From: Paramecium sonneborni
Lineage: Eukaryota; Ciliophora; Oligohymenophorea; Peniculida; Parameciidae
Assembly (NCBI GenBank): GCA_905182985.1
Contig: CAJJDN010000003.1
Span: 843,689 to 865,062 of the forward strand
Length of the DNA stretch: 21,374 bases
Reading direction: 5' to 3'
Position 1 is the first letter of the stretch, and every line of letters begins with the position of its first letter. Below the pieces are notes generated by a model, which saw only the letters and a list, made by a program, of their open reading frames with translations, made no database searches and was not told where the DNA came from. Shown here in pieces: positions 1 to 10,710 of this stretch. The translations under genes and the position numbers were made by a program.

Positions 1-768
1 TATTCTAAGCAATTTATTTAAATATAACATATTAATTTAAAATAATTTAAATCTAATAAGATATTATTAGATGTATTTTCTACTTATTTAATAATTCCTG
101 GAAAAGGGTATGTGATTATATTTTATCCAGATATTTAAATGTTTAAAAAAGATCTAATTTAAGTTGAGATAGAATCTGTATTTTGAATTTGAATGACTGA
201 ATCAAAAGTTTCTTAATAAAGTGAATCAAGATTAGATTGATAATAATATAAAGACAATTGATTGTTCTGATAATGATTATAAAAATAAAAGAAAATCCAA
301 ACTCCTTCAAAATTGAAAATATCAATAGGAATTGCTTTTTTTATTATTGATTACTGTGCGTATATATATATTATTAATTAAATGGTTTTTTCCATCTTAT
401 TTAGTTATATGAAAATGAATAGTAATTATGAATCATCTGAAATTCGTTTTAATGAGTACAAAAAGTAATTAATAATGACTAAGCTAAATTATTCATCAGT
501 TATCTCTAATAAATGTTACAAATCACTTTTACATGTTAAATAGTCTTATTTGTAAGGAAGATATTGAAACCAAAATCCCTAACCAAATGACACATACTAA
601 TTCTCATCTTAAAAATTCCAATTCTAATCAATTTTATATAAATTATCTTAATCCCATAGATTCCATTCATTATAAATGCATTAAGTACCTTATGGAAGAA
701 TATTACTACTATCATTATTATACATACTTTAGTAAGCTGATAAAAATTAATGCTTTTAACTTAAGCAT
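1..768 (-). CDS. Giant cysteine-rich membrane protein paralogue, 5' part (copy 1)
   Basis: This is the 5' end of a gene of the same family as the one at 10845-20147, reading leftwards and cut by the window edge. The ATG is at 768-766. Exon 1 is 768-728, a 22-nt GT...AG intron lies at 727-706, and exon 2 runs from 705 to base 1 with no TGA in frame. The translation begins with a hydrophobic leader (MLKLKALIFISLL) and continues into a Trp/Tyr/Phe-rich region with laminin-G/lectin-like character (NWNFQDENQYVSFGQGFW). It matches 10845-11612 almost base for base; one difference was seen, at base 17. It diverges from the copine gene across about 550 bp. Standard-code ORFs of 60 and 96 codons here are shadows of this frame. 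Whether this is a separate locus or the same locus assembled twice cannot be decided from the sequence. Confidence 0.7.
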
Positions 769-1321
769 AAAATATATTTATTCAATTAGAAATAAAAATA
801 TTAAAAGATTTGTAAATATGTGATATATATATGTTTTTTGGCTAAATTCTAAATATTCTAATGTAATGATTTTCAAAAACCAAAAACCAAAAATAAATTT
901 TTTTTTTAAATTCCTTGATTAAAATATCAAGTTTTAAAAATGTAATCATTTAAGAAATTATTTCCTATATAGTTAAGTATTAAAAATTGGCCCTGATTTT
1001 CTAGAATTAGATTTTAAAATAGCTAAAAATATATTGAGGTGATTATTTATAAAAATTATAAAGTTTTAATGGTTTTAAGTTAAATAATATAATACTAAAA
1101 ATTTCTCATATTTTTTTTAAATAAAATAAAACTAAGATTAAATTAATAGTGCAACTTAATAAAAATACTTTATTAAATATATATTCTAAGACTTTATTGA
1201 ATACCTGATAAAATTATACTTAATGATTAATCAAAATAAAAAAAGTTGTTTAAGGATATAATCTAATTTTTCTTGGTCTTCTTTGGAATCAAAATTTAAA
1301 TATTTATATTAATAAATTATA
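769..1321. other. Divergent intergenic region between giant-gene copy 1 and copine
   Basis: This stretch is AT-rich with no convincing coding frame. It must hold both promoters, but no motif could be assigned. Bases up to 902 are repeated, inverted, upstream of the giant gene (10711-10844), so the promoter-proximal sequence is part of the duplicated block. A poly-T run lies near 898-908, exactly where the other copy meets the N gap. Confidence 0.5.
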
Positions 1322-2999
<1,678 letters not shown>

Positions 3000-3039
3000 T
3001 AATTTTATAAATTTAAAAAAATACAAAAAATTAATTTTA

Positions 3040-5179
3040 TCAAATTAATTTTTTGAATGACTCAAAAAATTCAGTTCCTTTAAAGTCATTCTAAATTGTG
3101 ATTCTGTTTTATAACCAAGTTGAAAACTTTTATTTTAGCTTTTCTTCAGAAAATCTCTTATCTATTAAGAACAAAAGACCATAATCATTCTTATGCCTAA
3201 TAACTCTACCAATACATTAATTAACAGCTCTCATTGTAATATTATCATAGTATTAATTACCATTTATTCTTATTTATTCTTTTAATTCAAAACTATCTAA
3301 ATTAGGGTACGGAACTCCAAATATTATGACAGCTCTAGCTAAATGATCTGAAAAGTTAATTCCTTCAGATAATGATCCACCTACCACAGATAATAAAATT
3401 GCACCTTTTTTAGCCACTTCACTATATTTTTCCAAAATCTATGGATTTTATTTCTCATCAAAAAATATTTATTTACTATATTATAAATTTTATGCTTTTG
3501 TATATTATTTAAATTACTCTAAAAAGGTATAAGTTTACATGAAGATTACTATTCCTTCTGGAATGCTTTTTTCAATATTTTAAATTAATGAATACGTCTG
3601 GATCATTAATTAATTAAGATTTTCATTTTTTTATTTAAATGAATATTCTAATTCAGCATTTATAATCAGTAATTAACACCTCTCTTTTGATATTATATGA
3701 GGATATTCTTTAAAAGTAAAATCAATTTATTCAACTCTTTCTTTAAATATTTCAAATTCATTTAATGGCTATAAAGTTCCACCTAAAAATATTAAATTTC
3801 TAGATTTATCAATTAAAGCTTAAAAACTTGAATAATTATTAATCTTAGATAATTTCATTGTATTTTACTTCTCAATATATAAAATTGATTCTTTCTGAGA
3901 TGTTAGAATTAATTATTAAATAAATTTACAAAAACATTCAAAACTACAATATTATGTAACATTTTATGTTGAATCTATGAACCCATTAATTCTTTATCTC
4001 ATATCTTTATTCTAAACAAATTTTATTAATTTTATAATATTTATTTTTGGGATACCTATTTCTACCATGAAATCTAACAAAATAATGAGATTACCGCTTT
4101 ACTTTGTTTTGATTTTTTCAATTAGTGATTTGCTTAATTACAATAATTAGTTCAAATAGTATAAAGTTTTTGCTTTAACTCTTTAATGATACTTTTTTCT
4201 ATAATCCTCTATTCCCCCAATAATAATATTTAATTAATTTAAAGATATTTCACATGATTCTGTTTGTAAAAGAGCTGAACCAAAATTATGAGCTTCATCT
4301 ACTATAATTATAGGTTCAATATATTAATCTATTGATTCCATTAATAATTAATATGGAGTACAAATAATATCTGCTTATAATGATAATTCCTTGGCTGCAT
4401 AATAGGGACAAGATTAACATTTTTTGCTTACACTAAGTAAATCATTAATATCAAATATCTCTTGAATGTATTGTTCCGTGGTATCTAAGGACTTAAAATA
4501 AGAACATTATTTTTTATTGGTTTTACAAAGATGATTTAATTTATTAACATTATTATTTGCTTTACTTAGAATTGATTAATTCACACATAGATGTTGCCTT
4601 GATCCAATAGTGGAAACTCTTACTTTATGCTTAGAACGTCTAATTTCATTAATAAATTATTTCAATTAAGAATGAGTACGACTACAATAAATAATTTTGT
4701 CATTCAAAGACTATGCTCTTAAATTAATTTAATTTTCTTCTGAGCTTGAATAATCAAAAACAGCATCATCATCAATCAATTTAACATGCTTTTTCTATTA
4801 TTTATTTTCTATTTCAAAAATCTAATATACCATGTACAATAGGCTTTTGTAAAGGATTCAATTTTAAATCAATATCAGGATCATTAAACCAATCTGGCAT
4901 GTCATCATCATTTTAAGTCTTTTATTTTTATTTTATTAATGTGTTTGATTTTAAATCATCTAAATAATTCAAAGCACCTTCAATCAGAGCATAACTCTTC
5001 CCTGTTCCTGTTGGAGATTCAAAAATAGAAACCTTTAACTTTATTTTAATTCTTACTTTAGTTCCTTATGCTAAACTTACATAAATATCTTTTGATAAAT
5101 CAAGTTAAGACTAGTATGGAGTAAATGGATACTATTACTTAATTCTTTCTCTTATTCTCCCTTCAATTTCTTTATTCAT
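3040..5179 (-). CDS. DEAH-box Fe-S DNA helicase, DDX11/CHL1-like (Rad3/XPD family)
   Basis: The frame starts at ATG 5179-5177 and ends at TGA 3042-3040. Removing one 22-nt intron (4809-4830), which contains an in-frame TGA, gives 705 residues. Visible motifs in order: FTPYQSQ (about 19-25); Walker A SPTGTGKS (55-62); motif Ia YCSRTHSQL; four cysteines at about 191-250 ending in CQSCPYY (Fe-S cluster ligands by family); IIVDEAHNF (DEAH about 287-290); [19 protein letters not shown] followed by FGVPYPN; and motif [16 protein letters not shown] (Gln about 647, encoded by TAA). The Fe-S domain and the motif V/VI wording place it with DDX11/CHL1 rather than XPD. By family it unwinds DNA 5'-3' and acts in sister-chromatid cohesion and repair in the nucleus. 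It is shorter than yeast or human members. A FANCJ or RTEL relative is the main alternative. Confidence 0.92.
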
Positions 5180-5220
5180 AAATTTATAATTATTATTTTT
5201 TTTTTGACAAAAAATTAGTT

Positions 5221-8200
5221 GAATTTTTAATAATATTAAATTAAGTCTCTTACTAATTAGAAATATAATATCTAGACTATAACTCCAAACTTTTTGTAAT
5301 TTATTCCAATCATTAATAATTTGTGAATCATCTCATCCCTACATACAAGTCATTTCAAACTCAAAGTCTTTAAATTAATTATGATGTGATCAAAAACATC
5401 TTTTTTAAGTCTTGTTTAATGGAATTGTGTAAGAGACTTAATATTACTAATCTAAGATCTTAAGGAAAAGTAATTATCGCTTGATTGGATTGTTTTGAAA
5501 AGTGGATAATTTTTTATGGAATTCAGGATCCTGAATAAAACATTAAAAATAATATTCTTAGTGTATAACCTGTCCTTGTTCCACCTTTGGTCTAATTCTG
5601 GATTTATGTTCATATTTTATTTTTTGTTTAAATAACCTTATAATAATCAATTCATCGATTATTATTTTTCATTATTTAAGATTTTGGAAGAGAATACTAT
5701 TTCGCATTAATGTCTTAAATTTCTAATGAGCATTGTGATAAATTCATAAAATTAGGATTTATAAATTAGCATATTCAAGTATTTATATTTAATATGCAAC
5801 CATGCCAGAATGAAGGATGTTAAGAAATAATATAAAACCTTAAACTAAGAAAATATAAAGGCTACTTTTGATTAAAACCTTGTGAATTTTTAAGATTAGG
5901 CAACATCATAATTTAATTAGGGCTTTGAAATAATTGATTGAAGATGAAAACTTAATTATTAATTAACTTATATAAATTGTTTTTTAGTTATAGGCTGTTT
6001 AATAAGAATAATAGATTAAGTTCTTTATCAACAGGATAATATGATTTGGGTTAAACCAATTAATATTAAAAATGTAGATTATGTTAAAAAGCTGATGAAA
6101 TTCCAAAATTTAAATGTCAACAACACATAAAAATATATTTTTTATAATGCTAAAAATATATTAAAATGTCCTGAAAAACATCTTTTAAAATATTAATAAC
6201 TTGAATTATTTTTAGTGAAATCAATAAGCTGGTTCTTCCATTTATTGTGAATTTTGTGGAGAATCTCTTTTTAAGAAAGATGAAGGAGTTTTGCGTGATA
6301 GAGATTGTGACTTTGATTATAACATTACCTGCTTCAAAAGGTACAATAATAAAAATATATGATGTTTAAAACAAAATCATATATTTTTATTTTATATCTA
6401 ATCTGTAAAAAACTCTTTTTCAAAGTTATAATAATTTTATATGTGATTGGTTATTTAAATAGGAAATATGGTCTTAATTTTATATTGATGATTTATAAAA
6501 TATTTTGATATAGTATTATTTTTATTTCGTTTAGATTATGCAAGAGTTATTGATAAAGTTATTCAATATTGTAAAAAACTAGTGAAATAATTAGATTTGT
6601 GAAGAGGATCAAACAAAATAGAAATTTAATAAATGCAATAATATTTGCGAATAGTTAAAATTAATTACAGACATCACAATTAAAAAGCAATCAGAATTCT
6701 TAAGTTTGGAAAAGCAGCTGTAGAAATATGAATCTGAAGTCAGAAAGAACATTAGAGTATTTAGCTTTTTAAGCTTTAGGATTAGTATTTGATGCAACAA
6801 TAATAAGATGATTTATAACAAAAAATAGAAGAGCTTGAAAAATGCAGAAATGAATTTTTAAGCAACACTAAGAATACAATTATTGTAAACAATCATTTTT
6901 ATTCATAGAAATTAAAAAGAGAAAATGAAGAATTATATTAAAAATGCAAATCCTTAACTGCTTAATTATAAAAAGTTGATAATTAAGTATATTCTTAAAT
7001 AATTAATATTTTAGTCAATTAGTAAATATTCTACTGTTGATAATACGATTACGAATATAACTAATACTCTAGATTAAGCTAAATTGAGACCAAAAACTAA
7101 CACTACTCCTCAAAAATTGAAAACAGATGTGGATGCATCATAAAAAAGATTAAGTCAATAGTTAATTAAGCCTAATTACTTCTAAAAAAAACAATCAACA
7201 TAGATTTCTATTCAAAACAAACGATAANTATGATTTGGGTTAAACCAATTAATATTAAAAATGTAGATTATGTTAAAAAGCTGATGAAATTCCAAAATTT
7301 AAATGTCAACAACACATAAAAATATATTTTTTATAATGCTAAAAATATATTAAAATGTCCTGAAAAACATCTTTTAAAATATTAATAACTTGAATTATTT
7401 TTAGTGAAATCAATAAGCTGGTTCTTCCATTTATTGTGAATTTTGTGGAGAATCTCTTTTTAAGAAAGATGAAGGAGTTTTGCGTGATAGAGATTGTGAC
7501 TTTGATTATAACATTACCTGCTTCAAAAGGTACAATAATAAAAATATATGATGTTTAAAACAAAATCATATATTTTTATTTTATATCTAATCTGTAAAAA
7601 ACTCTTTTTCAAAGTTATAATAATTTTATATGTGATTGGTTATTTAAATAGGAAATATGGTCTTAATTTTATATTGATGATTTATAAAATATTTTGATAT
7701 AGTATTATTTTTATTTCGTTTAGATTATGCAAGAGTTATTGATAAAGTTATTCAATATTGTAAAAAACTAGTGAAATAATTAGATTTGTGAAGAGGATCA
7801 AACAAAATAGAAATTTAATAAATGCAATAATATTTGCGAATAGTTAAAATTAATTACAGACATCACAATTAAAAAGCAATCAGAATTCTTAAGTTTGGAA
7901 AAGCAGCTGTAGAAATATGAATCTGAAGTCAGAAAGAACATTAGAGTATTTAGCTTTTTAAGCTTTAGGATTAGTATTTGATGCAACAATAATAAGATGA
8001 TTTATAACAAAAAATAGAAGAGCTTGAAAAATGCAGAAATGAATTTTTAAGCAACACTAAGAATACAATTATTGTAAACAATCATTTTTATTCATAGAAA
8101 TTAAAAAGAGAAAATGAAGAATTATATTAAAAATGCAAATCCTTAACTGCTTAATTATAAAAAGTTGATAATTAAGTATATTCTTAAATAATTAATATTT

Positions 8201-8464
8201 TAGTCAATTAGTAAATATTCTACTGTTGATAATACGATTACGAATATAACTAATACTCTAGATTAAGCTAAATTGAGACCAAAAACTAACACTACTCCTC
8301 AAAAATTGAAAACAGATGTGGATGCATCATAAAAAAGATTAAGTCAATAGTTAATTAAGCCTAATTACTTCTAAAAAAAACAATCAACATAGATTTCTAT
8401 TCAAAACAAACGATAATCCTATTAACATATGGAAAATTAACTAAATTTAACTACTAGCATGTGA
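5221..8464 (+). CDS. Zinc-finger and coiled-coil protein with helical N-terminus; gene interrupted and partly duplicated
   Basis: I do not recognise an orthologue. Pieces on the plus strand read as one protein. First comes a Leu/Ile-rich, ARM-like helical part (about 5221-5930, e.g. FKILEENTISHQCLKFLMS). Then come Cys/His clusters: CRLCQKADEIPKFKCQQH, CPEKHLLKY, YCEFCGES and DCDFDYNITCFKR. A coiled coil follows (EFLSLEKQLQKYESEVRKN, QQKIEELEKC), then a polar tail ending at TGA 8462-8464. Two ordinary introns lie in the 3' half of the repeat copy (GTATTTAG...CTTTAG after ESEVRKNIR, 23 nt; GTATATTC...TTTTAG after KVDNQ, 28 nt). In the 5' half the frame breaks several times, and deleting short TA-bounded segments restores it (listed separately). 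Bases 6040-7227 recur exactly at 7229-8416, so the true gene probably reads 5221-7227 and then 8417-8464. The start codon is not resolved; the open frame reaches the helicase start. A pseudogene or sequencing indels are the alternatives. Confidence 0.5.
5605..5632. other. Candidate IES, 28 bp, TA-bounded
   Basis: Upstream the frame reads ...VPPLVQFWI and downstream QPYNNQFIDYYFSLFKILEEN; they lie in different phases. Removing 28 bp from the TA at 5605 to just before the TA at 5633 joins them with no stop. 28 bp is in the most common size class of Paramecium IESs (known). The end TATGTT matches the TAYAGYNR consensus only weakly, so this is inference from frame restoration. Confidence 0.4.
5931..5956. 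other. Possible IES, 26 bp, TA-bounded
   Basis: The frame ending QATSQFNQGFEI meets a TGA at 5939. Removing 26 bp from TA 5931 to TA 5957 places it in the frame that leads into QYDLGQTNQYQKCRLC. Other TA pairs, or two separate events, would also work, because the amino acids between the two anchors are not recognisable. It is weaker than the other candidates. Confidence 0.22.
6134..6161. other. Candidate IES, 28 bp, TA-bounded (repeated at 7323-7350)
   Basis: The zinc-finger frame CRLCQKADEIPKFKCQQHIK and the next block CPEKHLLKY are one phase apart. Deleting 28 bp from TA 6134 to TA 6162 gives KCQQHIKIKCPEKHLL in one frame. No GT...AG intron fits here. A 31-bp deletion between neighbouring TAs also restores the frame, so the exact ends are uncertain. 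Confidence 0.42.
6197..6224. other. Candidate IES, 28 bp, TA-bounded (repeated at 7386-7413)
   Basis: CPEKHLLKYQQ and AGSSIYCEFCGES are out of phase, with a TGA between them in the second frame. Deleting 28 bp from TA 6197 to TA 6225 fuses them into LLKYQQAGSSIYCEFC. Because the left end is a TATTAATAA run, 31- and 34-bp versions also restore the frame. 28 bp fits the known IES size peak best. No GT donor is available for an intron. Confidence 0.45.
6342..6536. other. Candidate IES, 195 bp, TA-bounded (repeated at 7531-7725)
   Basis: The zinc finger ends NITCFKR at 6341, and the coiled-coil lead-in YARVIDKVIQYCKKL starts at the TA at 6537. Removing 195 bp and keeping one TA joins ...CFKR and YARVIDK exactly in frame. 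The inserted sequence is more AT-rich than its flanks and has stops in the upstream frame. A GT...TTTAG intron reading also exists, but it would be far longer than the 20-29 nt introns seen elsewhere and leaves the wrong phase. The left end TACAATAA partly fits TAYAGYNR; the right end fits poorly. Confidence 0.5.
6588..6618. other. Possible IES (31 bp) or atypical intron (repeated at 7777-7807)
   Basis: The frame VIQYCKKLVKQ meets a TGA at about 6600, while the coiled coil continues in another phase as KFNKCNNICEQL. Removing 31 bp from TA 6588 to TA 6619 restores it. A 25-nt GTGAAA...GAAGAG intron starting at 6582 would also do so, as would a single-base error, so the class is undecided. Confidence 0.3.
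7228..7228. other. Single N at a probable contig join
   Basis: The only ambiguous base outside the long gap sits exactly between two identical 1188-bp segments, which marks a scaffold join. Confidence 0.9.
7229..8416. repeat. 1188-bp exact tandem duplicate, second copy
   Basis: This is the second copy of 6040-7227, offset 1189. After it the sequence continues with the true 3' end of the gene (8417-8464, residues SYQHMENQLNLTTSM), which the first copy lacks. Perfect identity around a single N points to two overlapping contigs placed end to end rather than a biological tandem duplication. Confidence 0.9.
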
Positions 8465-8489
8465 TTATTTCTTTTATATAAAATATCAT

Positions 8490-9020
8490 TCATTCATTTT
8501 TCTACTAATCAGCCTTAGATTGAGCTGCCTAATGTCTTGTTTAGACACCCTCCTAAGACTTTTAACATTGTTAGGCACAAGATTTTTTGATATTCTATTA
8601 ATTCTATTGTTTTTCAATTTGCTATTCTTCTTAAGTGGATTATTGAAAATCAATAGAATCTTTCTTATCATTTTCTAAATTATTAGGAGTTGTTTTAAGA
8701 AGGTTTTTCTATTTACCTTTTCCTGGTTATTTTTATTCAGTATTTTTCTTTTTTTTCTATTCATTTTACTCTTTTTTTTGAGGTATTGAAAAATTGTCTA
8801 TACTTTCAAAGAGAAATTTATCTCTTGTTGGGGAATTTTCATCTTAATCTATTTTTATTTTCAAATCATTAAGTTATTTTACAAATTTTTGTAATTAGTC
8901 TTAAGTTTTTATTTTTTTTATCCCAAATTGATATCCAATCACAAATGAGTCTTTCATTAGTTCTTATCCTCTTGATCCTGAATTTTTAATAGTCTATATC
9001 AATTCATATAATTAGTTCAT
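8490..9020 (-). CDS. Small Lys/Gln-rich hypothetical protein
   Basis: With TAA/TAG as Gln there is an intronless frame of 176 codons from ATG 9020-9018 to TGA 8492-8490. The N-terminus (MNQLYELIQTIKN, then GSRGQELMKDSFVIGYQFG and KKIKTQDQLQKFVKQLNDL) could form short amphipathic helices. The rest is low-complexity and rich in Lys, Gln, Asn and Glu, and probably disordered. No family is recognised. It converges on the zinc-finger gene with about 25 bp between stops, which fits compact ciliate spacing. The standard-code 61-codon ORF inside it is a shadow. Confidence 0.65.
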
Positions 9021-9534
9021 TAAATAATATTATATTATAAAATAATTTTAGAAATCAACTAAAAAAAGTTTATAATCTCAAAAAATTAGGCTTTTAATAT
9101 AAATATATATATGTTACATAAAATAAAATTTTAACCCTAATTTTAATTGATTTGGATTTCTAATTTAAATAAATAGTTGAAGTATTCTAAGAGAAAATAA
9201 TTGAATATCTAAACATCTTCTTTCTATTTTTAATAAAAGCTATTCAATAATTATAAATAATTTAGATAAGTGTATTTGTACCAGATAAATAATTATCATT
9301 TGACGTAATTTTTATTTATAAGAGAAGTACTATTGTCTCACTAGGTTATATTATGACACCTAATATTTAATTATATTTATAATTTTTAAAATTTAAATGG
9401 GTATTCTAATTATTTTCCATGTACTAAATGAATATAATTTTGTAATTTTTATATATATAATTGATGTTAAATAATGTTACATAATACTTATATTCATAAT
9501 TAACAAATTGTAATTTATTTTGTAAAATTTAACA
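9021..9534. other. Intergenic region, no gene seen
   Basis: This is AT-rich sequence between divergent starts at 9020 (minus) and 9535 (plus). TGA interrupts all frames at short intervals and no RNA gene or repeat array is visible. It should carry the promoter of the giant-gene copy at 9535; unlike copies 1 and 3, it is not part of the duplicated block. Confidence 0.5.
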
Positions 9535-10300
9535 ATGGAAATTGCTATCTTTTTATTTAGTTTTTCGCTAAAGTATTTGAATCATTTAACAAAAGCATCG
9601 TATTAACATAAAGTACTTAATGCATTTATAATGTATGGAATCTATGGGATTAAGATAATTTATATAAAATTGATTAGAATTGGAATTTTTAAGATGAGAA
9701 TTAGTATGTGTCATTTGGTTAGGGATTTTGGTTTCAATATCTTCCTTACAAATAAGACTATTTAACATGTAAAAGTGATTTGTAACATTTATTAGAGATA
9801 ACTGATGAATAATTTAGCTTAGTCATTATTAATTACTTTTTGTACTCATTAAAACGAATTTCAGATGATTCATAATTACTATTCATTTTCATATAACTAA
9901 ATAAGATGGAAAAAACCATTTAATTAATAATATATATATACGCACAGTAATCAATAATAAAAAAAGCAATTCCTATTGATATTTTCAATTTTGAAGGAGT
10001 TTGGATTTTCTTTTATTTTTATAATCATTATCAGAACAATCAATTGTCTTTATATTATTATCAATCTAATCTTGATTCACTTTATTAAGAAACTTTTGAT
10101 TCAGTCATTCAAATTCAAAATACAGATTCTATCTCAACTTAAATTAGATCTTTTTTAAACATTTAAATATCTGGATAAAATATAATCACATACCCTTTTC
10201 CAGGAATTATTAAATAAGTAGAAAATACATCTAATAATATCTTATTAGATTTAAATTATTTTAAATTAATATGTTATATTTAAATAAATTGCTTAGAATA
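9535..10300 (+). CDS. Giant cysteine-rich membrane protein paralogue, 5' part (copy 2)
   Basis: The start ATG 9535-9537 opens a signal peptide (MEIAIFLFSFSLNIVLTQ). A 23-nt intron (9573-9595) falls after CTA-AA, at the same codon and phase as intron 1 of the gene at 10845, so the start is homologous although the leader sequences differ. Exon 2 reads STQCIYNVWNLWDQDNLYK and continues without TGA to the N gap at 10301. From 9613 onward it matches 10925-11612 with only two differences that I can see (9634 and 10284). The protein would be a secreted or membrane protein with a lectin-like N-terminus, as for the complete gene. Its remaining coding sequence is missing from this assembly, unless the body at 11613 onward really belongs to it: 10300 and 11613 join in frame. 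Confidence 0.75.
9613..10300. repeat. 688-bp near-identical block (copy 2)
   Basis: Offset 1312 from 10925-11612, and an inverted match of bases 1-688. Two mismatches were seen against copy 3. The left border is abrupt: sequence just upstream aligns only at protein level. The right border coincides with the N gap. Confidence 0.85.
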
Positions 10301-10710
10301 NNNNNNNNNNNNNNNNNNNNNNNNNNNNNNNNNNNNNNNNNNNNNNNNNNNNNNNNNNNNNNNNNNNNNNNNNNNNNNNNNNNNNNNNNNNNNNNNNNNN
10401 NNNNNNNNNNNNNNNNNNNNNNNNNNNNNNNNNNNNNNNNNNNNNNNNNNNNNNNNNNNNNNNNNNNNNNNNNNNNNNNNNNNNNNNNNNNNNNNNNNNN
10501 NNNNNNNNNNNNNNNNNNNNNNNNNNNNNNNNNNNNNNNNNNNNNNNNNNNNNNNNNNNNNNNNNNNNNNNNNNNNNNNNNNNNNNNNNNNNNNNNNNNN
10601 NNNNNNNNNNNNNNNNNNNNNNNNNNNNNNNNNNNNNNNNNNNNNNNNNNNNNNNNNNNNNNNNNNNNNNNNNNNNNNNNNNNNNNNNNNNNNNNNNNNN
10701 NNNNNNNNNN
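10301..10710. other. Assembly gap, 410 N
   Basis: This is a run of N. The left flank stops at GCTTAGAATA, the same base at which copy 1 stops at the window's left edge and at which copy 3 passes into unique sequence. The right flank starts in a poly-A tract. ORFs reported across it are artefacts. Confidence 0.95.

Larger units (their letters stand above)
6040..7227. repeat. 1188-bp exact tandem duplicate, first copy
   Basis: This segment is repeated, as far as I can read without a mismatch, at 7229-8416, with only one N between the copies. It starts at TATGATTTGGG and ends at ACGATAA. It covers most of the zinc-finger/coiled-coil gene, including its frame interruptions. Confidence 0.9.

Noticed and set aside
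143..325. 60-codon ORF (minus), repeated at 9976-10158 and 11288-11470
   Set aside because: It is another phase on the coding strand of the giant-gene exon 2, which is open throughout with TAA/TAG as Gln and shows lectin-like sequence. The repetition only reflects the duplicated block.
533..823. 96-codon ORF (plus), repeated at 10790-11080 and partly at 9586-9768
   Set aside because: It is antisense to the leader exon and exon 2 of the giant gene. It contains no TAA/TAG Gln codons, as expected for a standard-code shadow.
5900..6650. Programmed +1 frameshifting (Euplotes-style) as the explanation for phase changes
   Set aside because: There is no AAA-TAA slippery site at the breaks, the stop involved is TGA, and TA-bounded deletions explain the phases, including the 195-bp interruption that slippage cannot explain.
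5900..6650. Homopolymer sequencing errors as the sole cause of the breaks
   Set aside because: Single-base changes could restore some phases, but not the 195-bp non-coding interruption, and neighbouring genes of the same composition show no such errors. It is kept as an alternative for individual short candidates.
6609..6800. 63-codon minus-strand ORF, repeated at 7798-7989
   Set aside because: It is antisense to the coiled-coil part of the zinc-finger gene, whose plus-strand frame has heptad-like sequence and a proper intron.
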